Shown piece after piece: positions 1-8,147 of a stretch of DNA of 64,000 bases. The notes below the pieces were generated by a model. It was not told the origin of the DNA. It did no database searches and saw only the letters and a list, made by a program, of their open reading frames with translations. Source of the stretch: MAG-121220-bin8 sp965655865 (GTDB taxonomy: Bacteria > Bacteroidota > Bacteroidia > Flavobacteriales > Flavobacteriaceae); contig CBFHJJ010000003.1 of the NCBI GenBank assembly GCA_965655865.1, positions 1-64,000 of the forward strand. Reading direction: 5' to 3'. Position numbers and translations under genes: made by a program. Numbering within the stretch: position 1 is the first letter of the stretch; each line of letters opens with the position of its first letter.

Positions 1-566
1 ATTCCAAAATCTGCTGGATTTTGATTAATTGGACTAGAAAATGTATTATCAATTATAGAAATTAAATTGTATTTGATTGAAAGATTTGAAATAGCTTTTA
101 AATCGATAACTTTTAGAAGAGGATTACTTGGAGATTCAATAAAAATTATTTTAGTATTGGATTTAATTTGAGCCTTATAATCATCAACTAAAAAACTATC
201 TACAAGAGTATATTCAATATTAAATTTCTTAAATTCTTTTATAACCAAATTTAATGTACCACCATAAATTGAAGATTGAAATATTACATGGTCACCCGAT
301 TTTATAAAACTGAATAAGGACGTATAAATTGCAGCGATACCTGAACTAAACAACAATGCTGATTCACAGTTTTCAAGATCAGCAATTTTTTTAGATAAAG
401 CAATTTGATTTGGTGTATTAAAATATCTTGGATACTTATCATCCTCAACGTCAACAAAATCGTAAGCAGTTGAGGGGAAAAGTGGAGAAGTTGCACCTTT
501 AAATCGATCATCAATTAAATCTCCCGAATGAACGCATTTAGTACTTACTCCATTTTTGTTTTTCAT
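1..566 (-). CDS. Cys/Met-metabolism PLP-dependent enzyme (cystathionine gamma-synthase/lyase family), 3' part missing
   Basis: The N-terminal 188 residues of a fold-type I PLP enzyme of the Cys/Met metabolism family are present; the C-terminus lies beyond the window edge. Visible family features are the N-terminal TKCVHSG and SPLFPSTAY stretches, the SSGIAAIY phosphate-binding region, the SIYGGT block and IIDNTFSSP with the PLP-ring aspartate. The catalytic lysine lies outside the window. Members make or break C-S bonds in cystathionine, homocysteine or methionine metabolism in the cytoplasm; which reaction this one performs cannot be decided from the half that is visible. It starts at ATG 566, four bases after the glutathione peroxidase stop, so the two are probably co-transcribed. 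Confidence 0.85.
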   Translation of the reverse strand, partial: MKNKNGVSTKCVHSGDLIDDRFKGATSPLFPSTAYDFVDVEDDKYPRYFNTPNQIALSKKIADLENCESALLFSSGIAAIYTSLFSFIKSGDHVIFQSSIYGGTLNLVIKEFKKFNIEYTLVDSFLVDDYKAQIKSNTKIIFIESPSNPLLKVIDLKAISNLSIKYNLISIIDNTFSSPINQNPADFG

Positions 567-570
567 TTAT

Positions 571-1128
571 CTAAGTTTTAATCCACTGGATAACAGACGG
601 ATCATCTGGCTTTGTCCTTGGTGAAATTATTTTTTCAAGGTAACCATTTTCATTAATTAAATATTTTTGAAAATTCCATTTTACTGAGGAGTCTTTGTAA
701 CCATTTCTATTCTTATTAGTTAGAAATTTATATAATGGGTGCATGTCAGATCCTTTTACGGAAATCTTTTCCATCATTGGAAATGATACTCCATAATTTT
801 TTTCACAAAATGCTGCAATTTCATTGTTTGTACCAGGTTCTTGCCATAAAAAATTATTTGCTGGGAAACCAACAATTACAAAATTGTCTGATTTATATTC
901 ATTATACATTTTTTCAAGAATTTCATATTGATATGTTAAACCACACTTTGAGGCAGTGTTGACTACCATTATTTTCTTTCCTTTTAAGCTAGACATACTA
1001 AAAGTATTTCCGTTTAAGTCAGTAAGCTTAAATTGATGAATAGTTTCTTTAACAGATTTAGTAGAAGATCCCTGAGCATTGCAAGAAAACGTAAAAAGTC
1101 CCATAAATAAAAAAATTAATTTTTTCAT
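571..1128 (-). CDS. Glutathione peroxidase-family thiol peroxidase, predicted lipoprotein
   Basis: 185 residues. The N-terminus is a lipoprotein signal (hydrophobic residues 3-14, lipobox TFSC with Cys16), so the enzyme probably acts in the periplasm on a membrane anchor. The peroxidase core follows: NTASKCG with Cys62 in place of selenocysteine, Gln96 in WQEPG, and Trp151-Asn152 of the WNF motif, completing the Cys-Gln-Trp-Asn tetrad. The usual FPCNQF cysteine is Ala90 (FPANNF); Cys108 is a possible resolving cysteine. By family knowledge, non-seleno bacterial members reduce hydroperoxides using thioredoxin-like donors rather than glutathione. It lies between clpS and the PLP enzyme in a same-strand run. 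Confidence 0.9.
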   Translation of the reverse strand: MKKLIFLFMGLFTFSCNAQGSSTKSVKETIHQFKLTDLNGNTFSMSSLKGKKIMVVNTASKCGLTYQYEILEKMYNEYKSDNFVIVGFPANNFLWQEPGTNNEIAAFCEKNYGVSFPMMEKISVKGSDMHPLYKFLTNKNRNGYKDSSVKWNFQKYLINENGYLEKIISPRTKPDDPSVIQWIKT

Positions 1129-1163
1129 ATTGTATTAGTCACAAAACTCATGCCACAATGATA

Positions 1164-1439
1164 TTATACAATTTCTGCTGATAGCCCAGCTTGTAATAAT
1201 TTAGTACACATAGGTTTTAAGTTAGAGTATGATCCAGATTTTACACTACACTTACCTTTATAATGTACAATCAAAGAACACTGCTCAGCTTGTTCTAAAG
1301 TATGATCACAAACACTTATCAAAGTATTAATGACATGATCAAATGTATTCACATCATCATTGTAAAGAATGATTTCATTTTCATGCATTAAATCAGTCTC
1401 AGAAAGATGTTTTTCAGAAATTTTTTCTTTTGTTCCCAA
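1164..1439 (-). CDS. clpS: ATP-dependent Clp protease adaptor ClpS
   Basis: 91 residues, the normal size. The conserved ClpS core is clear: NEIILYNDDVNTFDHVI near residues 20-36, with the NDD segment that contacts N-end-rule substrates, then the helix with SLIVHYKGKC and a C-terminal SAEIV strand. ClpS hands proteins with N-terminal Leu, Phe, Trp or Tyr to ClpAP-type proteases in the cytoplasm. No in-frame ATG sits where the family usually starts; the reading frame begins at TTG 1439, which gives a family-like N-terminal extension. Starting at Met19 instead would trim part of that extension. It is 28 bases downstream of tpiA. Confidence 0.92.
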   Translation of the reverse strand: MGTKEKISEKHLSETDLMHENEIILYNDDVNTFDHVINTLISVCDHTLEQAEQCSLIVHYKGKCSVKSGSYSNLKPMCTKLLQAGLSAEIV

Positions 1440-1467
1440 ACCATCTCTAAATTACAAAATAAATAAC

Positions 1468-2220
1468 TTAGCTATTAGCTTTTATTATTTCGATAAAATC
1501 GTCTGCATTTAAAGCTGCTCCGCCAATAAGACCACCATCTACGTCTTTTTTATTAAAAATTTCAACTGCATTTGATGGTTTTACACTTCCCCCATATAAA
1601 ATGGATATATTATTAGCTACATCGTGACTAAACTTTTCTGAAATATAATTTCTAACAAACTCGTGTATCTCCTGAGCTTGATCTGCTGATGCTGTTTCTC
1701 CTGTTCCAATAGCCCAAACTGGCTCATAAGCTAAAACAATTTTATTTATAGACTTTGAATCCAATTTCATGACTGTGTTATTAAGTTGACTTTTAACTAC
1801 TTGAAAATGAGAATTAGATTTTCTGTCTTTTAATTCTTCACCAAAACAAAATATTACATTCATATCACACTCTAATGCTAAATTAATTTTTTTCAAAAGC
1901 AGTTTATCATCTTCACAATAGTATGCTCTTCTTTCAGAATGGCCAATTAAAGTAGATTCAACTCCTATACTTTTTAACATATCTATTGAAACCTCACCTG
2001 TATAAGCTCCACATTTATTATCATTAATATTTTGAGATATAACCTCAACATTAACATCTTTTAATTGATCAACTGCAGTTTTTAAAAATGGAAAAGATGG
2101 AGCAATCATAACTTTTACATCACTACTAACTATATTTTGTTTTAAATCATTAATTAGATTAATTGTGTCATTTAAACTATTGTTCATTTTCCAATTTCCT
2201 GCAACTATTTTTTTTCTCAT
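1468..2220 (-). CDS. tpiA: Triosephosphate isomerase
   Basis: 250 residues, full length. It interconverts dihydroxyacetone phosphate and glyceraldehyde-3-phosphate in glycolysis. The TIM-barrel signatures are all there: VAGNWKMN at the N-terminus (Asn and Lys of the active site), LIGHSERR with the catalytic histidine, LAYEPVWAIGTG with the catalytic glutamate and flexible loop 6, and the phosphate-binding YGGSVKP and GGLIGGAAL segments near the C-terminus. The ATG start at 2220 lies nine bases after the ABC permease stop, so it is probably read through from the upstream genes. Confidence 0.97.
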   Translation of the reverse strand: MRKKIVAGNWKMNNSLNDTINLINDLKQNIVSSDVKVMIAPSFPFLKTAVDQLKDVNVEVISQNINDNKCGAYTGEVSIDMLKSIGVESTLIGHSERRAYYCEDDKLLLKKINLALECDMNVIFCFGEELKDRKSNSHFQVVKSQLNNTVMKLDSKSINKIVLAYEPVWAIGTGETASADQAQEIHEFVRNYISEKFSHDVANNISILYGGSVKPSNAVEIFNKKDVDGGLIGGAALNADDFIEIIKANS

Positions 2221-2229
2221 TATTTAATT

Positions 2230-3306
2230 TTAAAAATTATTTTTTATTCTTGGATCTAGCCAAGTATATATTATATCAACAAATATATTGATCATTATGA
2301 ATATTATTGAAATGGTAAGAACAGATCCAATTAAGACAGGAACATCTAGTTTATTCAAAGCATCAACAATCTCTTTACCTAAACCATTCCATCCAAATAT
2401 GTATTCTACAAATACGGAACCAGCTAGCATACTTGCAAACCAGCCTGATAATGCAGTTATGACAGGGTTTAAAGAATTTTTAATAGCATGATTTTTTATA
2501 ACATTAAATCTTGATAATCCTTTAGCATATGCTGTTTTAATATAATTTTTAGAAAGCACTTTTAATAGTGAATTTCTCATCATTTGAGAAATTACAGCAA
2601 TTGGTCTAATCCCTAAAACAAGTGAGGGTAGGATAAGATTTTTTAACTGTAATTTCATTTGTTCACCATAATCATCTAGTTCGTACAAACTTCCTGTCAT
2701 ATTTAATCCAGTAAATTCGTTTAAAACATATCCGAAAAACCAAGCAAATACTATTGCACTAAAAAAAGAAGGTACACTCATTCCAAGTGTGCTCAATAGT
2801 TGAATTGAATAATCAATCCAAGTATTTTTATTTAAAGCTGAAACAATACCAAAAAACAACCCCAAGAATACGGCAATTAAAATCGAAGTAAAAGCCAAAA
2901 CAAATGTATTTGGTAATGTATTACTAATGATTTCTATTACAGAAACTCCATTTTTTTGATAAGAATCTCTTAAATAAGGTGTTTTTACAACAATAAATGA
3001 ATTTTTGTTTTCAGTTAGCCTAAAATAATTGTACTTATTTTCTTTTAAAAAAGAAATATTCTCCGGATTCTTTGAGTGATATGAAACTAACGATAAATCA
3101 TTTAAATAATATAAATACTGAGTAAAAACGGGCTTATCAAATCCATATTTTTTTTTCAAAACAATTAATTGTTCTGAATTTTCGTTCTGACCAAGCATCA
3201 TTTGGGCAGGATCACCAGGCAGAATATTGAACAAAAAAAAGATTACGGTAACTACTCCAAAAAGGGTAATTAATATGTTACCTAATTTTTTCCAAAACCA
3301 AAACAT
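2230..3306 (-). CDS. ABC transporter permease, DppB/OppB type
   Basis: 358 residues. The N-terminal GNILITLFGVVTVIFFLFNILPGDP is typical of peptide/nickel-type permeases, with an external loop near residues 50-125 and five further membrane segments. The EAA loop that docks on the ATPase is seen as the stretch YIKTAYAKGLSRF followed by VIKNHAIKN. By family it forms an inner-membrane channel with a DppC-like partner and DppD/F ATPases for oligopeptides or nickel. None of these partners is in the window, so it is an orphan permease here. The spacing (6 bases after DUF1599, 9 before tpiA) implies one transcript. Substrate unknown. Confidence 0.88.
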   Translation of the reverse strand: MFWFWKKLGNILITLFGVVTVIFFLFNILPGDPAQMMLGQNENSEQLIVLKKKYGFDKPVFTQYLYYLNDLSLVSYHSKNPENISFLKENKYNYFRLTENKNSFIVVKTPYLRDSYQKNGVSVIEIISNTLPNTFVLAFTSILIAVFLGLFFGIVSALNKNTWIDYSIQLLSTLGMSVPSFFSAIVFAWFFGYVLNEFTGLNMTGSLYELDDYGEQMKLQLKNLILPSLVLGIRPIAVISQMMRNSLLKVLSKNYIKTAYAKGLSRFNVIKNHAIKNSLNPVITALSGWFASMLAGSVFVEYIFGWNGLGKEIVDALNKLDVPVLIGSVLTISIIFIMINIFVDIIYTWLDPRIKNNF

Positions 3307-3312
3307 AATTAT

Positions 3313-3855
3313 TTATTTTCTTTGTAAATGAATTAGAGCAAAAACAGAGTAGTTTATCATGTCTTGATAATTCGCGTCTATTCCTTCACTTACAAGAGTT
3401 TTTCCATCATTATCTTCAATTTGCTTAATTCTCAATATTTTTTGGATAATTAAGTCTGTTAATGAACTTACTCTCATTTCTCTCCAAGCCTCACCATAAT
3501 CGTGATTCTTATTTTCCATTAAACTTTTGGTTTCTGAAAAGTTAAAATCATAAAGTTTAAGAGCTTGTTCTAAACTTAAATCAGGAGATTCTACAACTCC
3601 TTTTTCAATTTGAATTAAAGACATTATAGAATAATTAATGATTCCTATAAATTCTGAAGACTCACCCTCGTCAACTTTTCTTTCAATATTTGTTTGAAGA
3701 CCTCTTATTCTTTGAGCTTTTATAAAAATTTGATCTGTTAAAGATGTTAATCTTAATATCCTCCACGCACTTCCGTAATCTGCCATTTTTTTTTTAAAAA
3801 GATCTCTACAGATTGAAGTAATATGGTCGTATTGAGTTGAAGTATTTGTAGCCAA
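3313..3855 (-). CDS. DUF1599 (nucleotide modification associated domain 1) protein
   Basis: 180 residues. The protein is an internal tandem duplication: KKMADYGSAWRILRLTSLTD in the first half corresponds to NHDYGEAWREMRVSSLTD in the second, each followed by an IxKxxRI helix. This two-copy DUF1599 arrangement is known in Bacteroidota; the domain has been linked by context to nucleotide modification or pyrophosphohydrolase-like roles, but no activity can be read from the sequence. The frame has no ATG near the N-terminus; TTG 3855 gives a family-like start. It is divergent from folP, with 74 bases between them, an arrangement often seen in this phylum. Confidence 0.82.
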   Translation of the reverse strand: MATNTSTQYDHITSICRDLFKKKMADYGSAWRILRLTSLTDQIFIKAQRIRGLQTNIERKVDEGESSEFIGIINYSIMSLIQIEKGVVESPDLSLEQALKLYDFNFSETKSLMENKNHDYGEAWREMRVSSLTDLIIQKILRIKQIEDNDGKTLVSEGIDANYQDMINYSVFALIHLQRK

Positions 3856-3877
3856 TTATTTTTTTGTATAAATTTCG

Positions 3878-3909
3878 TTGAAAAAATTGAATTAGGTAGA
3901 TTACTTTTG
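3878..3909 (+). promoter_or_regulatory. Promoter for folP (Bacteroidota type)
   Basis: A TTG at 3878-3880 is followed after 21 bases by TACTTTTG at 3902-3909, an exact match to the flavobacterial TAnnTTTG -7 element. The predicted start of transcription is about 15 bases before the folP ATG at 3930. Confidence 0.6.
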
Positions 3910-3929
3910 TAAAAAGTTATTAAAAAATC

Positions 3930-4760
3930 ATGATTTTAAATATTAAAGGAGATGTTTTTGACTTATCTAGTCCTAAAATCATGGGTGTTTTAAATGTTAC
4001 ACCAGATTCATTTTATGATGGAGGTGTTTTTTCAAACGAAAAAAAAATATTAGTCCAGGTTGAAAAAATGATTTTAGATGGTGCAGACATCATTGATGTT
4101 GGAGGATACAGCTCAAAACCAGGTGCAAAAACAATATCTTTAGAAGAAGAAGAAAAAAGAGTAATTCCAATTATAAAACTTATAAATAAAACATTTAATA
4201 AAGTTGTTATTTCAGTTGATACTTTTAGAAGTGAAATTGCTGAAAAATCATTAGATGAGGGAGCTTCTATAATAAATGATATTTCAGGCGGTGATATAGA
4301 TAAAAATATGTATCAAATAGCATATAAATATAAGGCGCCATACATAATGATGCATATGAAAGGAATTCCTTCAAACATGCAAAACAATCCAAAATATGAA
4401 AATATTAATCACGAAATAATAAAAGATTTTTCATCTAAGATAGATTTAGCAGAAAAAAAAGGGGTTAGTGATATTATAATAGATCCTGGTTTTGGATTTG
4501 GCAAAACAATTCAACACAATTATCAAATATTAAATAACCTTAAACTTTATTCCGTTTTAAAAAAACCAATATTAGTTGGTATGTCAAGAAAATCCATGAT
4601 TTATAAGCTTTTAAAAACTGATCCCTCAAAAGCTTTGAACGGAACAACTAGCTTAAATACAATAGCATTAATTAATGGAGCTAACATTTTAAGAGTTCAT
4701 GATGTTAAAGAGGCAAAAGAAATAATTAAGCTTTATAGTTTTTTAAAAGAAAACGTTTAA
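3930..4760 (+). CDS. folP: Dihydropteroate synthase
   Basis: 276 residues, full length. It condenses p-aminobenzoate with hydroxymethyldihydropterin pyrophosphate in folate synthesis and is the sulfonamide target. The TIM-barrel motifs are visible: IMGVLNVTPDSFYDGG near the N-terminus, DIIDVGGYSSKPGA, the pterin-site NDISGG, and IIDPGFGFGKT. The C-terminal ILRVHDVKEA is also typical. ATG start at 3930 just after a good promoter. cdaA follows after 27 bases and has its own near-perfect -7 element. folE, another folate gene, lies 10 kb away. Confidence 0.96.
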   Translation: MILNIKGDVFDLSSPKIMGVLNVTPDSFYDGGVFSNEKKILVQVEKMILDGADIIDVGGYSSKPGAKTISLEEEEKRVIPIIKLINKTFNKVVISVDTFRSEIAEKSLDEGASIINDISGGDIDKNMYQIAYKYKAPYIMMHMKGIPSNMQNNPKYENINHEIIKDFSSKIDLAEKKGVSDIIIDPGFGFGKTIQHNYQILNNLKLYSVLKKPILVGMSRKSMIYKLLKTDPSKALNGTTSLNTIALINGANILRVHDVKEAKEIIKLYSFLKENV

Positions 4761-4772
4761 AACAATTTTAAC

Positions 4773-4780
4773 TAATTTTG
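4773..4780 (+). promoter_or_regulatory. -7 element immediately upstream of cdaA
   Basis: TAATTTTG matches TAnnTTTG exactly and ends seven bases before the TTG start of cdaA. No clear TTG lies at the -33 distance. If used, transcription would start at or within a few bases of the start codon, giving an almost leaderless message. Confidence 0.4.
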
Positions 4781-4787
4781 TAAAGAT

Positions 4788-5579
4788 TTGGAAGATATAT
4801 TAAACATAACTCATAATTATATAATACCATTTATTGATGTTATTTTAGTTGGAATAATGCTCTACTATGCATATAAATTAGTTAGAGGAACTGCAGCAAT
4901 TAATATTTTTTTAGGTTTTGTAATAATATATATTATTTGGTGGTTAACTGAATTAGTTAATATGCCTATTTTAAGTAATATACTTGGAGGTTTCATAAGT
5001 GTTGGAGTAATTGCGCTGATTGTAGTTTTTCAACAAGAAATAAGAAAATTTCTTCTTTTACTTGGATCTTCTAATATTACAAACAATAAGAATATTTTAA
5101 AAAAATTCAATTTGTTCTTTAAAATTTCAAGCGAACAAACTGAAATGGATTTAGATGAATTCGTTAAAGCTTGTGACAATCTAAAAGGTAATAAAACAGG
5201 AGCTCTTTTTGTGATAGAGAGAAACAACAGTCTTGATTTTATAAGATCTACAGGAGATGAATTAAACGCAATAATTTCAAGTCCAATAATAGAAAGTATC
5301 TTTTACAAAAACAGTCCCCTACACGACGGCGCTGTGATAATCGAAGGTAATTACATAACAGGATCTAGAGTTATTCTACCAGTAACTGAAAGTAAAAATA
5401 TTAATTCTAGACTTGGCTTAAGACATAGGGCAGCGATTGGAATCACTGAAAAAACCGATTCCTTAGCTGTTGTGATTTCCGAAGAGAATGGTAAATTATC
5501 GTTAATTAAAAATGGAGAACTAATAACTATAAAAAATAGTGAAATTTTAAAGTCTAAACTTGAAATTGAGCTTCAATGA
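4788..5579 (+). CDS. cdaA: Diadenylate cyclase CdaA (c-di-AMP synthase)
   Basis: 263 residues. Three membrane helices (about 14-30, 38-54, 63-82) precede a coiled linker and a DisA_N/DAC domain at about 120-245. The two hallmark motifs are intact: DGA at 180-182 and RHR at 212-214. CdaA makes cyclic di-AMP from two ATP at the membrane, a messenger tied to potassium and cell-wall balance. Translation starts at TTG 4788. Its last 26 bases overlap the 3' end of the convergent ABC exporter. The folP-cdaA pairing is common in Bacteroidota. No c-di-AMP phosphodiesterase (GdpP/PgpH) is in the window. Confidence 0.94.
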   Translation: MEDILNITHNYIIPFIDVILVGIMLYYAYKLVRGTAAINIFLGFVIIYIIWWLTELVNMPILSNILGGFISVGVIALIVVFQQEIRKFLLLLGSSNITNNKNILKKFNLFFKISSEQTEMDLDEFVKACDNLKGNKTGALFVIERNNSLDFIRSTGDELNAIISSPIIESIFYKNSPLHDGAVIIEGNYITGSRVILPVTESKNINSRLGLRHRAAIGITEKTDSLAVVISEENGKLSLIKNGELITIKNSEILKSKLEIELQ

Positions 5580-7338
5580 TTTTTTCCTTTTGAAATTGAA
5601 TTTCATATAAATCTTTGTAATATCCATTTTTCTTAGCCACTAACTCTTTATGTGTTCCTTGCTCAACAAGCATTCCTTGACTCATAACAAAAATTCTATC
5701 TGAATTTAGGATTGTTGATAGTCTATGAGCAATTATTATTGATGTTTTATTTTCAGTAATTTTTTCAGTTGCATTTTGGATTAATTCTTCAGAATTTGAA
5801 TCAATACTTGAAGTTGCTTCATCTAATATTAAAATTGATGGATTTTTAATGTAGGCCCTTAAAAAAGAAATTAATTGTCTTTGTCCCTGAGATAACATCA
5901 CCCCTCTTTCTTTTACATTATAATTATAACCGTCAGGAAGAGACATAATAAAATCATGTATACCAATTTTTTTTGCAGCATTTACTACACTGTCAAAAGA
6001 AATTGAGGAATCCCAAAGTGTGATATTATTAAGAATAGTATCTGCAAAAAGAAATACGTCTTGTAATACCAAGGCTATACGACTTCTAAGTGACTGTAAT
6101 TTGTAATCTTTTATATTATGATTTCCTATAAATATTGAACCGTTTTGAACTTCATAAAATCTAGATATTAAACTAACAATTGTTGTTTTGCCAGAACCAG
6201 TAGAACCAACAATTGCAATTTTTTCACCATTATTAATTTCAAAAGAAAGATTTTTAATTACCTTTTCATTTTCAATATATGAGAAACTAGTATTTTTAAA
6301 AACTATTTTTCCATCTATTAAATCTTCATTTTTTGTTCCAAAATCAGGAATATTACTTGTAGTATCAATAATTTTAAAAATTCTATTAGCAGCAACCATA
6401 CCCATTTGTAAAGTATTAAACTTATCAGCAATTTGACGTAATGGTCTAAATAGCATTTGAGATAGTTGAATAAACAAAAATATGGTTCCTAACGTGATTG
6501 AAGAGTTTTCTGAAATAGCATTTAAACCACCAAACCAAACAATTAAACCTATAGTTATTGAAGTGGAAAGTTCAGCAATTGGAAAAAAGATTGAATTGTA
6601 CCAAACTGTTTTCAACCAAGCTTTTTTATGTTTTTCATTAATTTTAACAAAATTATCATATTCAATTTTTTCCCTGTTAAACAATTGAACGATTTTCATA
6701 CCAGTAATTCTCTCTTGGACAAAAGAATTTAAATTGGCAACTTCAGATCGAACTTCATTAAAAGCAATTTTCATTGACTTTTGAAATTTTCTGGTAGCAA
6801 ATAAAATAAAAGGTAAAATTATAAAAACAGTAAGCGACAGCTTCCAACTTAAAAAAAGCATCACTACTATTACTAATGTCATTTGCATTAGATCAGCAGC
6901 TATCATAAAAAGACCTTGACTAAAAATACTCGCGATGGTTTCCATGTCATTTACAGCTCTTGTAACTAATCTACCAACAGAGGACTTGTCAAAATATGAC
7001 ATTCTAAAATCTAGAATATGTTTAAACAACTGAACTCTTATGTCATAAATAACTTTTTGCCCAAGTAAATTAGCATAATAACTAAATAAAAACATGAAAA
7101 GTACGGTAAGTATTAAATTAAAAAACATAAAGATTATCAAATAAATAAAATCTTGATACTTACCTAAAGCTAAATAGTCATCAACAGCTACTTTGATTAA
7201 ATAGGGAGTTAGTGTAGAGAAAATAGAAATTAATATGGCAGAAATAGCTACAAAAATAAATACAGTCTTGTAAATCAGAACATAATTCAATAATCTTTTA
7301 AAAAGTTTAACATCAAAAAGGTTTGAGTTTTTACTCAT
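5554..7338 (-). CDS. ABC exporter, fused membrane and ATPase domains (MsbA/MdlB type)
   Basis: 594 residues from ATG 7338; an adjacent TTG at 7341 would add one residue. Residues 1-330 form six membrane helices of an ABC type-IV exporter (SYFDKSSVGRLVTRAVNDME is the typical coupling region). The ATPase domain follows with Walker A GSTGSGKTT, Q-loop ALVLQDVFLFA, signature LSQGQRQ, Walker B ILILDEATSSID and the H-loop IIAHRLST. It is a homodimeric or heterodimeric half-transporter; lipid, peptide or drug export are all possible and the substrate cannot be told. Its start overlaps the truA stop, so the two are probably translated together, and its end overlaps cdaA on the other strand by 26 bases. 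Confidence 0.92.
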   Translation of the reverse strand: MSKNSNLFDVKLFKRLLNYVLIYKTVFIFVAISAILISIFSTLTPYLIKVAVDDYLALGKYQDFIYLIIFMFFNLILTVLFMFLFSYYANLLGQKVIYDIRVQLFKHILDFRMSYFDKSSVGRLVTRAVNDMETIASIFSQGLFMIAADLMQMTLVIVVMLFLSWKLSLTVFIILPFILFATRKFQKSMKIAFNEVRSEVANLNSFVQERITGMKIVQLFNREKIEYDNFVKINEKHKKAWLKTVWYNSIFFPIAELSTSITIGLIVWFGGLNAISENSSITLGTIFLFIQLSQMLFRPLRQIADKFNTLQMGMVAANRIFKIIDTTSNIPDFGTKNEDLIDGKIVFKNTSFSYIENEKVIKNLSFEINNGEKIAIVGSTGSGKTTIVSLISRFYEVQNGSIFIGNHNIKDYKLQSLRSRIALVLQDVFLFADTILNNITLWDSSISFDSVVNAAKKIGIHDFIMSLPDGYNYNVKERGVMLSQGQRQLISFLRAYIKNPSILILDEATSSIDSNSEELIQNATEKITENKTSIIIAHRLSTILNSDRIFVMSQGMLVEQGTHKELVAKKNGYYKDLYEIQFQKEKIIEAQFQV

Positions 7339-8083
7339 CAAATAATGTGTTTTTTGGATATATAATGTTTGTTAAGCTTAAACCATGTGCTGGAACTGAA
7401 TAACCTGCTTTCTCTCTATTTTTACTCAAAATTACAGCATCAAGATGAGAAATATCATACTTTCCCTCTCCAATTTCTATTAGAGTACCAACAATTGCTC
7501 TTACCATATTTCTTAAAAAACGGTTTGCTGAAATTTCAAAAACCCAATAATCTTCTTTTAAACTCCATTTTGCATCTGTAATATTACAATCAAAAGTGTG
7601 TACATCAGTGTTTGATTTTGAAAAAGATTTGAAATTTTTGTAATTATAAAGTTTCAAGGCTGCTAAATTCATTTTATGAAAATCTATATCTTTTCTAAGA
7701 TAATAAGAACTCTTAAATAGAAATGGATTTTTAAACGTATTAATTTTATATTGATAAGTTCTACTTAAAGCATCAAATCTAGCATGAAAATCATCCTTAA
7801 CTTTATAAATCCTGTTAATTGAAATATCTTTCGGTAAAAAAGAGTTTGATTTATAAATAAAATTTGATTTGTCTTCAATTATTTGATCATAATCAAAATG
7901 CGCACAAAAGTATGAGGCATGAACTCCAGTATCTGTTCTACCTGCACCAACAATGTTAATTTTTACATTTAAAAAAGTTGATAGGCACTTTTCAATTGTT
8001 TCTTGAACAGAAACAGAACTGGGTTGTATTTGCCAACCATGATAATTAGCTCCATTAAAAGATAGTTCTAATAAATATCGCAA
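7331..8083 (-). CDS. truA: tRNA pseudouridine(38-40) synthase TruA
   Basis: 250 residues when started at TTG 8083, giving the family-typical N-terminus RYLLELSFNG with GANYHGWQIQP. The catalytic aspartate is in GAGRTDTGVHA; FKSFSK and the C-terminal RFLRNMVRAIVGTLIEIG are also diagnostic. It isomerises uridines in the tRNA anticodon arm. The open frame extends upstream to an ATG at 8113, but that codon falls inside a perfect -7 promoter element (8111-8118) and adds residues not typical of the family, so TTG 8083 is preferred. It is the first gene of a pair with the ABC exporter. Confidence 0.93.
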   Translation of the reverse strand: MRYLLELSFNGANYHGWQIQPSSVSVQETIEKCLSTFLNVKINIVGAGRTDTGVHASYFCAHFDYDQIIEDKSNFIYKSNSFLPKDISINRIYKVKDDFHARFDALSRTYQYKINTFKNPFLFKSSYYLRKDIDFHKMNLAALKLYNYKNFKSFSKSNTDVHTFDCNITDAKWSLKEDYWVFEISANRFLRNMVRAIVGTLIEIGEGKYDISHLDAVILSKNREKAGYSVPAHGLSLTNIIYPKNTLFDE

Positions 8084-8092
8084 GAGAAATAC

Positions 8093-8100
8093 TACTTTTG
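8093..8100 (+). promoter_or_regulatory. -7 element for the phosphoesterase gene
   Basis: TACTTTTG is an exact TAnnTTTG match on the plus strand, about 48 bases before the TTG start at 8148. No good -33 TTG is seen. It interleaves with the opposing truA promoter, so the two genes may share a short divergent control region. Confidence 0.35.
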
Positions 8101-8110
8101 TTTGATAAAC

Positions 8111-8118
8111 CAAATATA
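8111..8118 (-). promoter_or_regulatory. -7 element for truA
   Basis: On the minus strand this reads TATATTTG, a perfect -7 element. A TTTG lies 15 bases upstream, a slightly short spacer. The predicted transcript would begin near 8105 and leave about 20 bases before TTG 8083, which supports that start codon. Confidence 0.45.
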
Positions 8119-8147
8119 CTTTTTTAAAAAAGTCAAAAAAATTTTAT

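Noticed and set aside
302..514. Open frame of 70 residues on the minus strand
   Set aside because: It is out of frame with the Cys/Met PLP enzyme that covers the same bases and shows strong family motifs; the short frame has no recognisable features.
8084..8113. Upstream ATG start for truA
   Set aside because: The codon lies within a perfect -7 promoter element and adds residues not typical of TruA; TTG 8083 fits better.
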